Positions 43,066 through 54,059 are shown, counted from the first letter of the stretch. The stretch: 64,000 nt of DNA from an uncultured Prochlorococcus sp. (GCA_902560875.1 CACENO010000003.1:1-64000); one strand, 5' to 3'. The notes: generated by a model from the sequence alone, not told the origin. A program made the numbers and translations.

Positions 43066-43138
43066 TGGGGGTCGCGAGGATCGAACTCGCCTTAACTCCA
43101 TTATGAGTGGAGCGCATTCACCAGATTGCTAGACCCCC
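43066..43138 (-). tRNA. tRNA-Met(CAU), probably elongator (tRNA-Ile2 not excluded)
   Basis: GGGGGTC/GACCCCC acceptor, anticodon stem-loop CTCCA-CTCATAA-TGGAG, T-arm GCGAGTTCGATCCTCGC. Confidence 0.88.
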
Positions 43139-43223
43139 TTTTGATGGATCTACAAAAGTTGTTTGATGATAATGAATACTTAGGCAAAAAAACAAATATG
43201 TTCAATTAAGGCCAAACTAGTCA

Positions 43224-43832
43224 ATGAATTTGGGATCCATGACCACTATGCCCTCTCTTGTAAAAACTAAGGAGGCAGCTAAAGATCAGCTCCTGACCAT
43301 GCTGGCAAAGGATGCTTATCGTCATGGTGACTTTGTTCTCGCTTCTGGGAAAAAGAGTAAACATTATGTGAATTGCAAACCTGTCACTCTTAGTGGTGTT
43401 GGTCTTGCTTTATTAAGCCCTTCCCTTCTTGAGAATGTTGAGCAAGATGCTTTAGCTGTTGCGGGACTTACTCTTGGAGCAGATCCTCTCGTTAGTGGTG
43501 TCGCCATGTCAGCTGCACTAATACAAAGAGATCTCAGTGCTTTAATTGTGCGCAAAGAACACAAAGGACATGGGACAGCTGCTTGTTTGGAAGGGCCTAT
43601 GCCTCCTAAGGGGTCTTTGATAACGGTTTTAGAGGACGTGGTAACTACAGGAGGATCTTCTCTAAAAGCTGTACAGCAACTTCGCGAGTCTGGATATTTG
43701 GTCAAAAGGATAGTGGCTATTGTAGATAGACAAGAAGGTGGGGAAGCCGCAATTAGGTCTGAAGGAATTGAATTGATTAGTCTGTTTTTATTGAAGGATG
43801 TAGCGTTAAGAGCAAGATCGCTTTTGCAATGA
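43224..43832 (+). CDS. pyrE: Orotate phosphoribosyltransferase
   Basis: [52 protein letters not shown]-like PRPP motif. Confidence 0.94.
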   Translation: MNLGSMTTMPSLVKTKEAAKDQLLTMLAKDAYRHGDFVLASGKKSKHYVNCKPVTLSGVGLALLSPSLLENVEQDALAVAGLTLGADPLVSGVAMSAALIQRDLSALIVRKEHKGHGTAACLEGPMPPKGSLITVLEDVVTTGGSSLKAVQQLRESGYLVKRIVAIVDRQEGGEAAIRSEGIELISLFLLKDVALRARSLLQ

Positions 43833-44689
43833 GCTCCATAAAAAGTTTCTTTTCGGAGCAAAAGGTCACTCTTTGGAGGTTGATTGGTTCAGGTTGCAGA
43901 GCCTTCCTCCATGGACAAACAACGTCTGATTTCTTGAATGCAAGTCAAGATGCTTTTGTTAGAACTTGTTGGTTAAACCCAGTTGGAGGAGTAAAAGCTA
44001 TTTTGGAGGTGAGACTTATAGATAATGGTGCTGAGATAGTAGTAATTGGTGGCGATAGCCAAGCTTTAATTGATGGTTTCGACAAGGTTATATTTCCTTC
44101 TGACCATGTTTCTTTTGACTCAAGTGAAGAGCTTCGAAGAATTCAACAAATGACTTTTGGAAGATCAGCTAGATTTGCAAATGTTGCATGGGTCTCTCAA
44201 GATAAAGACTTTCCAAAAGAGTTTGCAAATTTATACTTAGCAACTTCAAAAGATTTTGAACAATGGCGATTAAAAGATGGACTTCCTATTGGAGAAGGTG
44301 AATTAAATGGTAAGCATAATCCATTTGAACTGGGCTTGTCAGATTTGGTTGATCTGAGCAAAGGATGTTATTTAGGGCAAGAAACTTTGGCTAAAATATC
44401 AAATCAAGCAACTGTAAAGCAAAGTTTAATGTTTTGGGATTCTAAAATTAATCTTTCTGTTGGACAAGCCTTGATAGAACCTTCAATATCTAACAAGAAT
44501 GTTGCTTTAATTACTTCTACATTTGCTAATAAAAAGACTTCTTCAAGTTTTGGATTGGCAATGGTTAAGCGTTCTGCTTTGGATAAAGAGAAATTATTCA
44601 CTAAAGAAAATCTTGCTCCTGTTGATATAAGAATTCCCTCGGGATTTGTTAGCCTTTTAGAAGAATTTGGAAGTCGATCTAACAAGTAA
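43829..44689 (+). CDS. YgfZ/GcvT-family folate-binding protein
   Basis: [10 protein letters not shown] and signature [16 protein letters not shown]. Confidence 0.88.
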   Translation: MSSIKSFFSEQKVTLWRLIGSGCRAFLHGQTTSDFLNASQDAFVRTCWLNPVGGVKAILEVRLIDNGAEIVVIGGDSQALIDGFDKVIFPSDHVSFDSSEELRRIQQMTFGRSARFANVAWVSQDKDFPKEFANLYLATSKDFEQWRLKDGLPIGEGELNGKHNPFELGLSDLVDLSKGCYLGQETLAKISNQATVKQSLMFWDSKINLSVGQALIEPSISNKNVALITSTFANKKTSSSFGLAMVKRSALDKEKLFTKENLAPVDIRIPSGFVSLLEEFGSRSNK

Positions 44690-46148
44690 CCTCATCTTGC
44701 TCTATCAGCCAACTTGCGACTGCCCAGGTGGCTAGACAGTCATCTCGATTATAAATAAAAAGTCTTTTTAAGATCCTCTCCTTTTGTATTCGTTTCTTGG
44801 CTTTTTTCCATTGACGCGACCAGAGTAATGCTCTTGCCCCAGTTGCTCCTTTTTGTTCCCATTTGAAATCTATCCAGTTCGCAACAGTTTTTAATCCATA
44901 GTTGTTTAGAGGTAGTTGCCATCCCATACGTAAACGATAATGAATATCAATGAATCTATTTCGAATTTCTTGCAATTCTTCTTCATTCGATTTTTGCATT
45001 TTAGCCAGTCGCATAAGACTTATCTCCTCTGTTTCTCCATAATGTAAGATTGGCCAATTATGATATTTTTTTAGTTTTCTTTTTAGTCTCTTCCAGCAAA
45101 GATCTGGCCCATGTTCTTTTAGAACAAGTATTGGTTGGTATTTGGCAGTTGTTAAATCCCAATTCCCTATTTTATTTCTATGTACTGCAATAAAGCCATG
45201 CAAAAAATCATCACGAAGGTCTGGATCTGATTCTATGTCATATAACAGTACACCTTGAGCATTCTTGAGTTCTGGCAAACATGGATTTGGACTGATTCGA
45301 TTTTTTGTTTTATTGAATTGAGACAATGCTTGGGTTACAAGCTGCTCTGAAATTTCACTATGCTGCTCGCCATAATGTTTGAGTTGTAGTGTTAATTTCA
45401 GGGGGTCGACTGTTGCTAATTCCTGGATTTTATTAATACCTATTTCTTTTAGGATTTGCTTTCTTTTCTGCCCAATTCCACTAACTTCGCTTAAATCACC
45501 TTCAGCTGCTGCTTGAACATCACAAATACTTTTCCAGGAACATATGGTACATTTGCGACGATCGGTAGTTAATGGAGGTGGATCATATTTTTTTATGTCA
45601 ATATATAGCTTCTGCAAGTATTCTATAAGTTGATTTTCTAGTTTTTCATTAAGGGAGACTTCTTGGAATTCAAGACCGGTATTTGTTTTCGAAATGACTA
45701 ATCCATGAGTTACTTTTGCTTCTTGGAATCTTTTCAATATCAATCCAGTAAATGCAAGGACAAGTCGGTATTCTTTTGTTAGTTTTTTCCCTTGGCGTGC
45801 GAGGACTGGTCTGTAACTATATGCACCCCAGCGACTTTCCCCTTTTATCCGCTGAAGCAGTGCTGGATGTGCTTCGATGACTTTGCCAGAAGGATCAATG
45901 TCTCTTATTCGAAGTCCAATAACTCCATAAGTGCCTTTCTGGCAAGCTGACAATCCTTTCCCAGCTTTATCAGGAAGAAATTCAGCAAAAATTTGGTGTT
46001 GTTGGTCTAATTGAAGAGTTGTATGTGCTGTCCAAATTCTTTGTTGTGGATTGCCATGAAGATCTAGCCATGCTTTTCGGTTGCAGCGAATCCAGCTTCG
46101 CAGCAACCTGTCAGTAATAACATGACTAGTCTTTGTGGCTGGATCCAT
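44679..46148 (-). CDS. TM0106-type RecB-like putative nuclease
   Basis: LRSWIRCNRKAWLDLHG N-terminus, cysteines CTICSWKSIC, helix-hairpin-like LSEVSGIGQKRKQILKEIGI, RNase H-like LLYDIESDPD.. and YNRDDCLATWAV. Confidence 0.82.
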   Translation of the reverse strand: MDPATKTSHVITDRLLRSWIRCNRKAWLDLHGNPQQRIWTAHTTLQLDQQHQIFAEFLPDKAGKGLSACQKGTYGVIGLRIRDIDPSGKVIEAHPALLQRIKGESRWGAYSYRPVLARQGKKLTKEYRLVLAFTGLILKRFQEAKVTHGLVISKTNTGLEFQEVSLNEKLENQLIEYLQKLYIDIKKYDPPPLTTDRRKCTICSWKSICDVQAAAEGDLSEVSGIGQKRKQILKEIGINKIQELATVDPLKLTLQLKHYGEQHSEISEQLVTQALSQFNKTKNRISPNPCLPELKNAQGVLLYDIESDPDLRDDFLHGFIAVHRNKIGNWDLTTAKYQPILVLKEHGPDLCWKRLKRKLKKYHNWPILHYGETEEISLMRLAKMQKSNEEELQEIRNRFIDIHYRLRMGWQLPLNNYGLKTVANWIDFKWEQKGATGARALLWSRQWKKAKKRIQKERILKRLFIYNRDDCLATWAVASWLIEQDEVTC

Positions 46149-46195
46149 CTTTGGACATTAAGTAGCTTGCTTTTTGGTTCAAGTTCATCTAATTC

Positions 46196-47662
46196 TTGTT
46201 CATGGTGAATAATCCACTTCGGCTAACTGCAGCGCCTATTCAATTTGGCACTGATGGATGGCGCGGGGTATTGGGAGTTGATATCACCCTTGAAAGGTTA
46301 TTGCTAGTTTCTGCCGCTGCGTCTAGAGAATTGGAATATCGGGCTCCCTTAGAGCTTAAGAGTCGAAAGATAGTTATTGGATATGATCGGCGTTTCCTTG
46401 CTCCTGAACTTGCTGAAGCAATTACGTCTGCGGTAAGAGGTTGCAATTTAGAGCCCCTTTTGACAGATACATCTGTGCCTACTCCAGCTTGTAGTTGGGC
46501 TGTAGTTCAAAAGAAGGCTTTAGGTGCCTTGATTATTACGGCGAGTCATAATCCACCAGAGTGGTTGGGCTTAAAGATTAAGGATCATTTGGGAGGTTCT
46601 GTCGAAGAAAGTTTCACTAAGGCAGTTGAGGAAAGGCTTAGTTTAGGTGCAATCACCATTCCAATTGAGGGAAATACGGAACAATTTGCTGCCCGGGAAG
46701 AACATTTGCGAGGGCTGCAAAGCAAATTTGATATATCTGCTCTTGTTTTTGGATTAGAGCAAATAGGTGTAAAAATTATTGTTGATCCAATGCATGGCTC
46801 TGCAGCAGGGTGTGTCGCTGAGCTACTTGGACAATTTAGTGATGGTCTTGTTAAAGAAATTCGTGGGGAAAGAGATACATTGTTTGGGGGAAATCCACCA
46901 GAGCCATTAGCGCCTTATTTGAAACAGATCATTCAAGCCGTGGAATTGAATGCGAATAAGGGGCAATCTACTTTGGGGTTGGTTTTTGATGGAGATGGAG
47001 ACCGAATAGCCGCGATAGATGAAAAAGGAAGGTTTTGTAGCACACAATTATTAATGCCTCTTCTTATCGATCATCTTGCAAGGTCTCGAAAATTGCCTGG
47101 TTGTATTGTTAAAACTGTAAGTGGCTCTGATTTGATGCGTTTAGTGGCTGAAGATCTTGGTCGAGAAGTTATTGAATTACCTGTAGGTTTCAAGTACATA
47201 GCTGCCGAAATGCTTTCAAGAAATGTACTTATTGGTGGTGAGGAATCAGGCGGATTAGGCTTTGGTGGACACTTACCAGAAAGGGATGCCTTATTTGCCT
47301 GCTTGTTTTTATTAGAGGCAATTACTGTAAGTGGTAAACCTCTTGGGGAAAACTTAGATGATTTGAAGAATCGATTTGGGTCGAGTTTTTATGAGCGTAT
47401 TGATCTGCGACTTAAAAATATGACTTCAAGGCAGCATTTAGAAAAAAATCTCAAAATGAACCCTCCATCTTCTGTGGCTGATATACCAGTTGTTGATGTT
47501 ATTACTACTGATGGAGTAAAACTAAGGCTGGGTAATTTGCATTGGTTAATGTTCCGATTTTCTGGTACTGAGCCTCTTTTAAGAATTTATTGTGAAGCTC
47601 CTACAAAAGAACAAGTAGATTTAGCTTTGAATTGGGCAAGACAATTTGCGGAGAAAGAATGA
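46196..47662 (+). CDS. Phosphoglucomutase/phosphomannomutase family
   Basis: FGTDGWRGVLG, IITASHNPPEWLGLKIK, FDGDGDRIAAID, GGEESGG, RFSGTEPLLRIYCE. Confidence 0.92.
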   Translation: MFMVNNPLRLTAAPIQFGTDGWRGVLGVDITLERLLLVSAAASRELEYRAPLELKSRKIVIGYDRRFLAPELAEAITSAVRGCNLEPLLTDTSVPTPACSWAVVQKKALGALIITASHNPPEWLGLKIKDHLGGSVEESFTKAVEERLSLGAITIPIEGNTEQFAAREEHLRGLQSKFDISALVFGLEQIGVKIIVDPMHGSAAGCVAELLGQFSDGLVKEIRGERDTLFGGNPPEPLAPYLKQIIQAVELNANKGQSTLGLVFDGDGDRIAAIDEKGRFCSTQLLMPLLIDHLARSRKLPGCIVKTVSGSDLMRLVAEDLGREVIELPVGFKYIAAEMLSRNVLIGGEESGGLGFGGHLPERDALFACLFLLEAITVSGKPLGENLDDLKNRFGSSFYERIDLRLKNMTSRQHLEKNLKMNPPSSVADIPVVDVITTDGVKLRLGNLHWLMFRFSGTEPLLRIYCEAPTKEQVDLALNWARQFAEKE

Positions 47663-48279
47663 ATCAAAAAAAATCAAAGAAATTAAAATTAGTTATTGCT
47701 AGTAGTAATGCTGGGAAAATTATAGAATTTCGTAAGTTACTTGACGATTTCCCATTAGAGATTATTGGGCAGCCGAAAGATTTTTATGTTGAGGAAAATG
47801 GCAAGACTTTTGCTGAAAATGCTCGAATAAAGGCTATTGCAGTAGCTAAAGAAACTGGACATTTGTCTTTATCTGATGATTCTGGCTTGTGTGTAGATTC
47901 CTTAGACGGCAGGCCTGGTGTTTTCTCATCTAGATATGCCAACAGCGATAAAGAACGAATTTCTCGATTACTAGGAGAGATGGAAAATATTCTTGCTCGA
48001 AGTGCTTATTTTTGTGCAGCGCTATGTTTAGCTTCTCCATTTCAAGAGATTCTTCTTGAAGTAGAGGGGCAATGTAAAGGCTTGATTACTAATTCACCTC
48101 GAGGAAATAAAGGATTTGGATATGACCCAATCTTTGAAGTGGTAGGGAGTGGTTTGACTTTTGCCGAAATGGGATCAGATGAAAAGCAGGCAAGAAGTCA
48201 TAGAGGAAAAGCATTTGCATTGCTTAAGCCAGGTATCGAGAAGCTATTAAATTCTCAATTTTTTCTTAGTAGTTTATGA
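47659..48279 (+). CDS. rdgB: XTP/dITP pyrophosphatase (RdgB/HAM1)
   Basis: VIASSNAGKIIEFRKLL, ENGKTFAENARIKA, SDDSGLCVDSLDGRPGVFSSRYA, GFGYDPIFEV. Confidence 0.93.
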   Translation: MNQKKSKKLKLVIASSNAGKIIEFRKLLDDFPLEIIGQPKDFYVEENGKTFAENARIKAIAVAKETGHLSLSDDSGLCVDSLDGRPGVFSSRYANSDKERISRLLGEMENILARSAYFCAALCLASPFQEILLEVEGQCKGLITNSPRGNKGFGYDPIFEVVGSGLTFAEMGSDEKQARSHRGKAFALLKPGIEKLLNSQFFLSSL

Positions 48280-48384
48280 TCTTTACTTTTATACAGGAGT
48301 GCACATAATTATATAGTTATTAACTTTTTAAAACAAATCTATTCAATTTTTTATACAGACGTACTTGTACTCTTCCAGTTTAAA

Positions 48385-49878
48385 TTATAATTCTGAGACC
48401 CAGCTTCCATGTAATCCATGAGGGATTGATATTGGCAATGGAACGATAGATTCCTCATCCAGATTATTGGCTTTTAGAATTACTAGATCTGTTCCGCAGC
48501 GTTCTCCGTTCCATACTAGAACTAGTATCCATCCGTCATCCTCTACTTGAGAGTTTGGCCTTGGAACCATTAATGGCTCACTTACAAAACCTAGTGGACC
48601 AGCACTCCAAATGCATTCTTCAAGGGTTAATAAGTTGATTTTTTTAATCCCTTGAAGAGGGGCATAGCCTTCTTCTTTTCCTGCAATTGCCATCCAACTA
48701 AACTGAGCTTGTACACCTTGCTTTAGTGGATTAACCATTGCAAATTCACAACATTGCTTACTAAACTTTGTTTTTGAAACTTGTTTGTTTAAGAGGTTGA
48801 TTTCACATCGTGAAAGTATTCCTGCAGGTATTAGATCGAAATTCATTTTAAGGAAATCTTCCTTAGGACCTACTTCAGGAAAATCTGGATAATGGATGCT
48901 GTCGATAATTAGTTTATTTTCTTGTTCATAAGCATTGACATGGTGGAAAACAAAGCCATCTGGAGCATCAAATATTTGAGGGGATTGACCTGCGTAAGAT
49001 CCACAATCTCTAGGGATTAACCAAAACTTTCCTTTTGCTCCTTGTTTTGAAGAAAGACATTGAGCCGCACCTTTTTGTCCTAGCACAAATGGAAGTGGAT
49101 TAAACGAAATTGCATTTTGCAAAAATATCGCCCAGTTTGGTGTAATTGCAAAGTCATGAAGGAAGCAAAAACCATCGAAGATATCTTCTCTACTGCTTAT
49201 AAGCTCCCCGGCATTTCCCTCTTCTGAGGAAAACTCCATTAGCCGAACACGGCTTTTGGGCCCAGTTTTTACTCCAAAGGTGACCATGCGACGAGAGCTA
49301 TGGTGTCCTGGGTCAAAGCGAGGATGAGCACTAAAAGGTTCTTTAGGTTGAAGTGCACCATTAAGGCTTGAGACCCCATATGTTTCAAGAGTTATTGGAT
49401 CAAGTGCATATGGACTTGCTGCCTCCCATAGAGCCAAGAGTTGCCCCCCAAGCTTCACGACATTTGTATTGGCAATGTTTTTGAAGCGAATATCAAATGC
49501 ATTTGCTATAGGGCCACCTGGCCTTTGAGTCCCGAATACACCTCTGTAGAGAAATTTTCCTGCTTCTTCTTCTTCTTGCCATTCTTTAGTACGAATAAAT
49601 CGATTACTAAGGTTTGCTTCGCCCTTTTGGAAATGTATAGAAGCGATCATTCCATCCCCATCGAAAGGATGATGCACTCGTTGCCCATTGCGCTCAAGTC
49701 TTCCAGGACCATTCCTGTAAAAGAAGCCGCAAAGATCTTTTGGAATTTTTCCTTTAATGGAATGAAGAGGAACTTTATTCAGCTCTTTCTGAACATTGCA
49801 GTAACCGCTTGCCCAGGCTTGTCGATCAAAATCCCTTGATTCCTTGGAGGAGACTTGATTTATAGCAAATGTGGACAC
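48385..49878 (-). CDS. Carotenoid cleavage oxygenase
   Basis: FYRNGPGRLERNGQRVHHPFDGDGMI, SAHPRFDP, FLHDFAITPNWAIFLQ, FVFHHVNAYEQ. Confidence 0.92.
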   Translation of the reverse strand: MSTFAINQVSSKESRDFDRQAWASGYCNVQKELNKVPLHSIKGKIPKDLCGFFYRNGPGRLERNGQRVHHPFDGDGMIASIHFQKGEANLSNRFIRTKEWQEEEEAGKFLYRGVFGTQRPGGPIANAFDIRFKNIANTNVVKLGGQLLALWEAASPYALDPITLETYGVSSLNGALQPKEPFSAHPRFDPGHHSSRRMVTFGVKTGPKSRVRLMEFSSEEGNAGELISSREDIFDGFCFLHDFAITPNWAIFLQNAISFNPLPFVLGQKGAAQCLSSKQGAKGKFWLIPRDCGSYAGQSPQIFDAPDGFVFHHVNAYEQENKLIIDSIHYPDFPEVGPKEDFLKMNFDLIPAGILSRCEINLLNKQVSKTKFSKQCCEFAMVNPLKQGVQAQFSWMAIAGKEEGYAPLQGIKKINLLTLEECIWSAGPLGFVSEPLMVPRPNSQVEDDGWILVLVWNGERCGTDLVILKANNLDEESIVPLPISIPHGLHGSWVSEL

Positions 49879-49956
49879 AGGCTTGTTTTTGGATTGGGCT
49901 TAATGATCGCGCAAAAGGTATTTATTCTGTGAGTAATTAATGGGTAAAGCCAATTT

Positions 49957-50574
49957 TTAGGCTTGAGTGCCAGCTTGCTCAAGCACTCCTTTAGAACTAG
50001 GAACACTTCCTGAGCGTCGGGCATCAAATTCAGTGGCCATTCGAAGGGCTCGTGCAAAGGCTTTGAAGCATGCCTCAACAATATGGTGAGAATTTGTTCC
50101 CGCCAACTGGCGAATATGCAAAGTCATTCCACTATTATTTACAACTGCACTAAAAAACTCTTTGACTAGTTCAGTGTCATAGGTGCCAATCTTCTGAGAA
50201 GGAATATTTAGCTCATAACTTAGATGTGGCCGCCCAGAGCAATCGAGTACTACTTGAACTAATGCTTCATCCAGCGGTGCAACAAAATGACCGAAACGAT
50301 TAATTCCTTTGCAATCCCCTAATGCCTTAGAGAGAGCTTGACCAAATGCGATCCCAACATCTTCATTCGTATGGTGATCATCGATGTGGGTATCTCCCGT
50401 GGCGCGTATTTCTATATCTAACAGTCCATGACTAGATATTTGATGGATCATGTGATCAAGGAATGCAACACCAGTTGAAATGTTGGGCTTCCCATTGCCA
50501 TCTAGATCAAGCCGAATCAGGACGTTTGTTTCGCCTGTTATTCGATGAACTTCACTTTGTCGAAAAGAATTCAT
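49957..50574 (-). CDS. hisB: Imidazoleglycerol-phosphate dehydratase
   Basis: [44 protein letters not shown]. Confidence 0.96.
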   Translation of the reverse strand: MNSFRQSEVHRITGETNVLIRLDLDGNGKPNISTGVAFLDHMIHQISSHGLLDIEIRATGDTHIDDHHTNEDVGIAFGQALSKALGDCKGINRFGHFVAPLDEALVQVVLDCSGRPHLSYELNIPSQKIGTYDTELVKEFFSAVVNNSGMTLHIRQLAGTNSHHIVEACFKAFARALRMATEFDARRSGSVPSSKGVLEQAGTQA

Positions 50575-50606
50575 ATCTCAAACCTCCAAAGATTGTTTTG
50601 ATTAAA

Positions 50607-51440
50607 TCACATCCCATTAATGCAATATCCTGCGTCAACGTAAATAGTTTGACCTGATATCCCACTTGCCATATCACTCAATAAGAATGTTGCTGTATTG
50701 CCAACCTCAATTTGGGTAACTGTTCTTCTCAATGGAGCTTTCTCCTCCACATTATGAATCATATCTAGAATTCCACCTATAGCAGAACTTGCCAAGGTTC
50801 TAATTGGACCAGCACTGATGGCATTAACTCTGACTTGTCTTTCCGGGCCTAATTCTGCTGATAGGTATCGCACTGAGGCTTCTAAAGCGGCCTTCGCTAC
50901 ACCCATTACGTTGTAGTTGGGAATGGCTCTTTCAGCTCCAAGGTAAGTCAGTGTGACGACACCTGCACCCTCACTAAATAAAGGTTTAGCTTGATTGCAA
51001 AGTGGAGCTAAGGAATATGCGCTTATTTCTAAAGCTCGTGAAAACCCTTCGGCTGTAGTGGCACTGTAATCGCCTATTAGTTCTTCTTTTCCTGCAAATG
51101 CTAAGCAATGAACTAAGCCATCTAATTGTCCCCACTTTTCTTTTATAGATGTAAATACTTCTTTTATTTGGTTTTGATCTTGAACATTCAGTGGGAGAAA
51201 CAAGCTTGGCTTTAGTGGTGCTGTTAATTCTTTGACTTTTGCTTCAAAACGACCTTTCTCATCTGGGAGATAAGTAATACCAAGCTCGGCGCCTGCTGCT
51301 TTTAGTTGTTGGGCAATCCCCCAGGCAATAGAACGATTGTTCGCGATGCCTGTTACGAGAATCTTCTTGTTACTTAGATCTAAAAGCATCAGGAGCAATT
51401 TGTGGAAGTACCGACTTGATTCTCTCCTATTGCAGTGCAT
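50607..51440 (-). CDS. fabI: Enoyl-[acyl-carrier-protein] reductase (start probably ATG near 51389)
   Basis: LVTGIANNRSIAWGIAQQLKAAGAELGITY, VTLTYLGAERAIPNYNVMGVAKAALEASVRYLSAELG. Confidence 0.95.
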   Translation of the reverse strand: MHCNRRESSRYFHKLLLMLLDLSNKKILVTGIANNRSIAWGIAQQLKAAGAELGITYLPDEKGRFEAKVKELTAPLKPSLFLPLNVQDQNQIKEVFTSIKEKWGQLDGLVHCLAFAGKEELIGDYSATTAEGFSRALEISAYSLAPLCNQAKPLFSEGAGVVTLTYLGAERAIPNYNVMGVAKAALEASVRYLSAELGPERQVRVNAISAGPIRTLASSAIGGILDMIHNVEEKAPLRRTVTQIEVGNTATFLLSDMASGISGQTIYVDAGYCINGM

Positions 51441-51520
51441 TCTTTTGATTGGCTACAAAAAATTCCTAATATCACTACTAATTCTGATTTAGCTAAAAAT
51501 GATAGAGATGCTTTGAAGTC

Positions 51521-52141
51521 ATGGTTAAGACTGCTTCGGAAATGCTGCCGCTTGGCACTCCAATGCCTGATTTCAGCCTGCCTGTTGTTGAGACAACAAA
51601 TTTTATTGCTACCTCACCTCTACATGGCTTAAAGACTCTGAACAGCACCATGTTCGAAGAGAAGATTATTTTGTTGATGATTATTTGTGCTCATTGCCCT
51701 TTCGTGAAGCATATTGAGTCTGAGTTGACGAATTTGGAGAGAGAGTATGGAAAACTAATACAGATGATTGCTGTTTCAAGTAATAGCTTGATTACACATC
51801 CTCAGGATGCACCAGAGTATCTTTTACTTCAGGCCAATGAAGCCGGTTGGCACTTCCCTTATTTATTTGATTCGGATCAAACTCTTGCAAAAGATTTAAA
51901 GGCGGCATGTACTCCTGACTTTTTTCTTTTTGCTCCAGCCAAAGATCGGGTTTCTAGATTGCAATATCGAGGTCAGCTAGATGGAAGCAGGCCTGGTAAT
52001 GATGTGAGTTTGACTGGTCAAGATTTAAGGGGTGCTTTTGAAGCATTATTGAATGGCAAAGCAGTTAGTTCAGATCAAAAACCTTCTATTGGATGCAATA
52101 TTAAGTGGCACCCTGGGAAAGAGCCGTCTTGGTTTCGTTGA
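51521..52141 (+). CDS. AhpC/TSA-type redoxin family protein
   Basis: GTPMPDFSLPVVE, LMIICAHCPFVKHIESEL, IGCNIKWHPGKEP. Confidence 0.88.
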   Translation: MVKTASEMLPLGTPMPDFSLPVVETTNFIATSPLHGLKTLNSTMFEEKIILLMIICAHCPFVKHIESELTNLEREYGKLIQMIAVSSNSLITHPQDAPEYLLLQANEAGWHFPYLFDSDQTLAKDLKAACTPDFFLFAPAKDRVSRLQYRGQLDGSRPGNDVSLTGQDLRGAFEALLNGKAVSSDQKPSIGCNIKWHPGKEPSWFR

Positions 52142-52171
52142 TTTTTCTGGATTGAAATTCTCATTTTTGCT

Positions 52172-53374
52172 TTGGCAAGTCCTAATGTTGTTAGCATGCA
52201 GGTTCCACCTTTTAGTCTCTCAAAGCAACTTCTCGAATTAAGGCCTGAACTGGAAGAGGCCGTTTTGAGTGTCTTGCACAGTGGCCATTACATAGGGGGT
52301 AAAGAGGTCTCTACGTTTGAGGAATCTTTTGCTTCTAGCGTTGGGGTGCCTTATGCAGTTGGATGCAATAGTGGGACAGATGCATTGATTCTTGCGTTAA
52401 GGGCATTAGACATAGGACCAGGAGACGAAGTTATTACATGTTCCTTTAGTTTTTTTGCTACTGCAGAAGCGATTAGCGCTGTAGGTGCAAAACCAGTATT
52501 TGTTGATGTGAGTAGAGATGATTATTTAATTAATTTGTATGAGGTAGAAAAAGTAATTACACCAGCCTCTAGATGCATTTTGCCGGTGCATCTTTTTGGT
52601 TGTCCGGTGAATATGGAACATGTAATTAGATTGGCTACTAAGTTTAACTTGAAAGTTATCGAGGATTGTGCCCAGGCTTGTGGTACCAAGTGGAATGGAA
52701 GGCCTGTAGGAAGTTGGGGCGATATTGGTTGTTTTAGTTTCTTTCCTACTAAGAACCTTGGAGCTGCAGGCGATGGAGGAGCTATAACGACTAATGATGA
52801 TTTGATTGCTCAAAGGGTTCGTGAATTAGCAATTCATGGAATGCCTCGTCGATATTTACATACAAATCTTGGATATAACAGTAGATTAGATGCTATTCAA
52901 GCTGCCATATTAAATGTCAAATTACCATGCTTAAACCAATGGATTAAACAAAGACAAGTTGTTGCTGATAGGTATTTGGATTTCTTAAAAGATATTCCAG
53001 GGATTGAAATGCCTGATATTTCAATCCGAACAGGCATGGTTCATTCTTGGAATCAATTTGTTGTAAAAGTGAACAACATTAATTTTCAAAAGAGTAATAC
53101 TACTATTCAATCTTTTTGGGAGAGTTTTGGAGATAGTAACAATCCTCGTGATATTTTAAAAGTAAAACTTAGTGATCAAGGAATAAATACAATTATATAT
53201 TACCCAATCCCTATACATTTGCAGCCTGCATATGATAATTTGAATCATAAGGAAGGCGACTTACCAGTTACAGAGCAATTATGCAAAGAAGTATTGAGTT
53301 TACCTATTTTTCCGGAAATCACTTATGAAGAACAAGATCATGTGATTTCAGTGCTCCAATCATTATTTTTATAA
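52172..53374 (+). CDS. DegT/DnrJ/EryC1/StrS aminotransferase
   Basis: YAVGCNSGTDALILALRALDIGPGDEVITCSFSFFATAEAI, VIEDCAQACGTKWNGRPVGSWGDIGCFSFFPTKNLGAAGDGGAI. Confidence 0.93.
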   Translation: MASPNVVSMQVPPFSLSKQLLELRPELEEAVLSVLHSGHYIGGKEVSTFEESFASSVGVPYAVGCNSGTDALILALRALDIGPGDEVITCSFSFFATAEAISAVGAKPVFVDVSRDDYLINLYEVEKVITPASRCILPVHLFGCPVNMEHVIRLATKFNLKVIEDCAQACGTKWNGRPVGSWGDIGCFSFFPTKNLGAAGDGGAITTNDDLIAQRVRELAIHGMPRRYLHTNLGYNSRLDAIQAAILNVKLPCLNQWIKQRQVVADRYLDFLKDIPGIEMPDISIRTGMVHSWNQFVVKVNNINFQKSNTTIQSFWESFGDSNNPRDILKVKLSDQGINTIIYYPIPIHLQPAYDNLNHKEGDLPVTEQLCKEVLSLPIFPEITYEEQDHVISVLQSLFL

Positions 53375-53498
53375 ATTTTAAATTTTTTTCAGTTCTATTT
53401 GTTTTAATTAGTAAGAGTGATAATTGTATTTAATAATAAGCTTAAATATTAAATTTATTCACCATTGGACTTCTGTGAGAAGCAATTAATTCCCATAG

Positions 53499-54059
53499 TT
53501 ACAACTTTAAGTATTGACAAGCCCTGTGCCAGGCTGTAATGCTTTTGCCATCTAGGAGTTCTTCACCATTTGAGATATATTTGTTTAATTCATCTTTTGT
53601 TAAATGAAGAATCTCGATATCTTCATCTTCATCGCCAGGCGGTTTTACCTCTAATTTTGATAGATCACGAGCTAAAAACATATGAATAATTTCATCTGAA
53701 TATCCAGGGCATGGACTCATCTCTCCAAGAAAGTCCCATTTCGAAGCTTTGTACCCTGACTCTTCTGCTAATTCTCTTTTCATTGAATCTAGGGGGTTTT
53801 CCTTAGCTTCCAATGTCCCAGCAGGGAATTCAAGAATTCGTCTTGAGACGGCAAAGCGATATTGTCTAAGTACAATGATTAGGCCCTCTTTCGTTATAGG
53901 TACCGCTAGAGCAGCCCCAGGGTGCTGAATTACTCCAAAACTTTTTTCAATTCCAATAGGCAACTTTATTCGGTTGATTTTAAAACAAATTTTTCTTGCT
54001 TCCAGTGAGGCAGTTGTTTCCAGCACAATTGATGGTTCTGAAGGAGATAATGGTGTCAT
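53499..54059 (-). CDS. NUDIX hydrolase (ADP-ribose pyrophosphatase-like)
   Basis: Nudix box GTLEAKENPLDSMKRELAEESGY. Confidence 0.9.
   Translation of the reverse strand: MTPLSPSEPSIVLETTASLEARKICFKINRIKLPIGIEKSFGVIQHPGAALAVPITKEGLIIVLRQYRFAVSRRILEFPAGTLEAKENPLDSMKRELAEESGYKASKWDFLGEMSPCPGYSDEIIHMFLARDLSKLEVKPPGDEDEDIEILHLTKDELNKYISNGEELLDGKSITAWHRACQYLKL

Noticed and set aside
43364-43861. 165-aa minus-strand ORF
   Set aside because: Antisense to pyrE, whose product carries clear conserved motifs; long antisense ORFs arise by codon bias.
44679-46148. TM0106 RecB-like nuclease as a defence/CRISPR-associated gene
   Set aside because: No cas or defence neighbours; flanked by ygfZ-like and phosphoglucomutase housekeeping genes, so a solitary house-keeping nuclease is the simpler reading.
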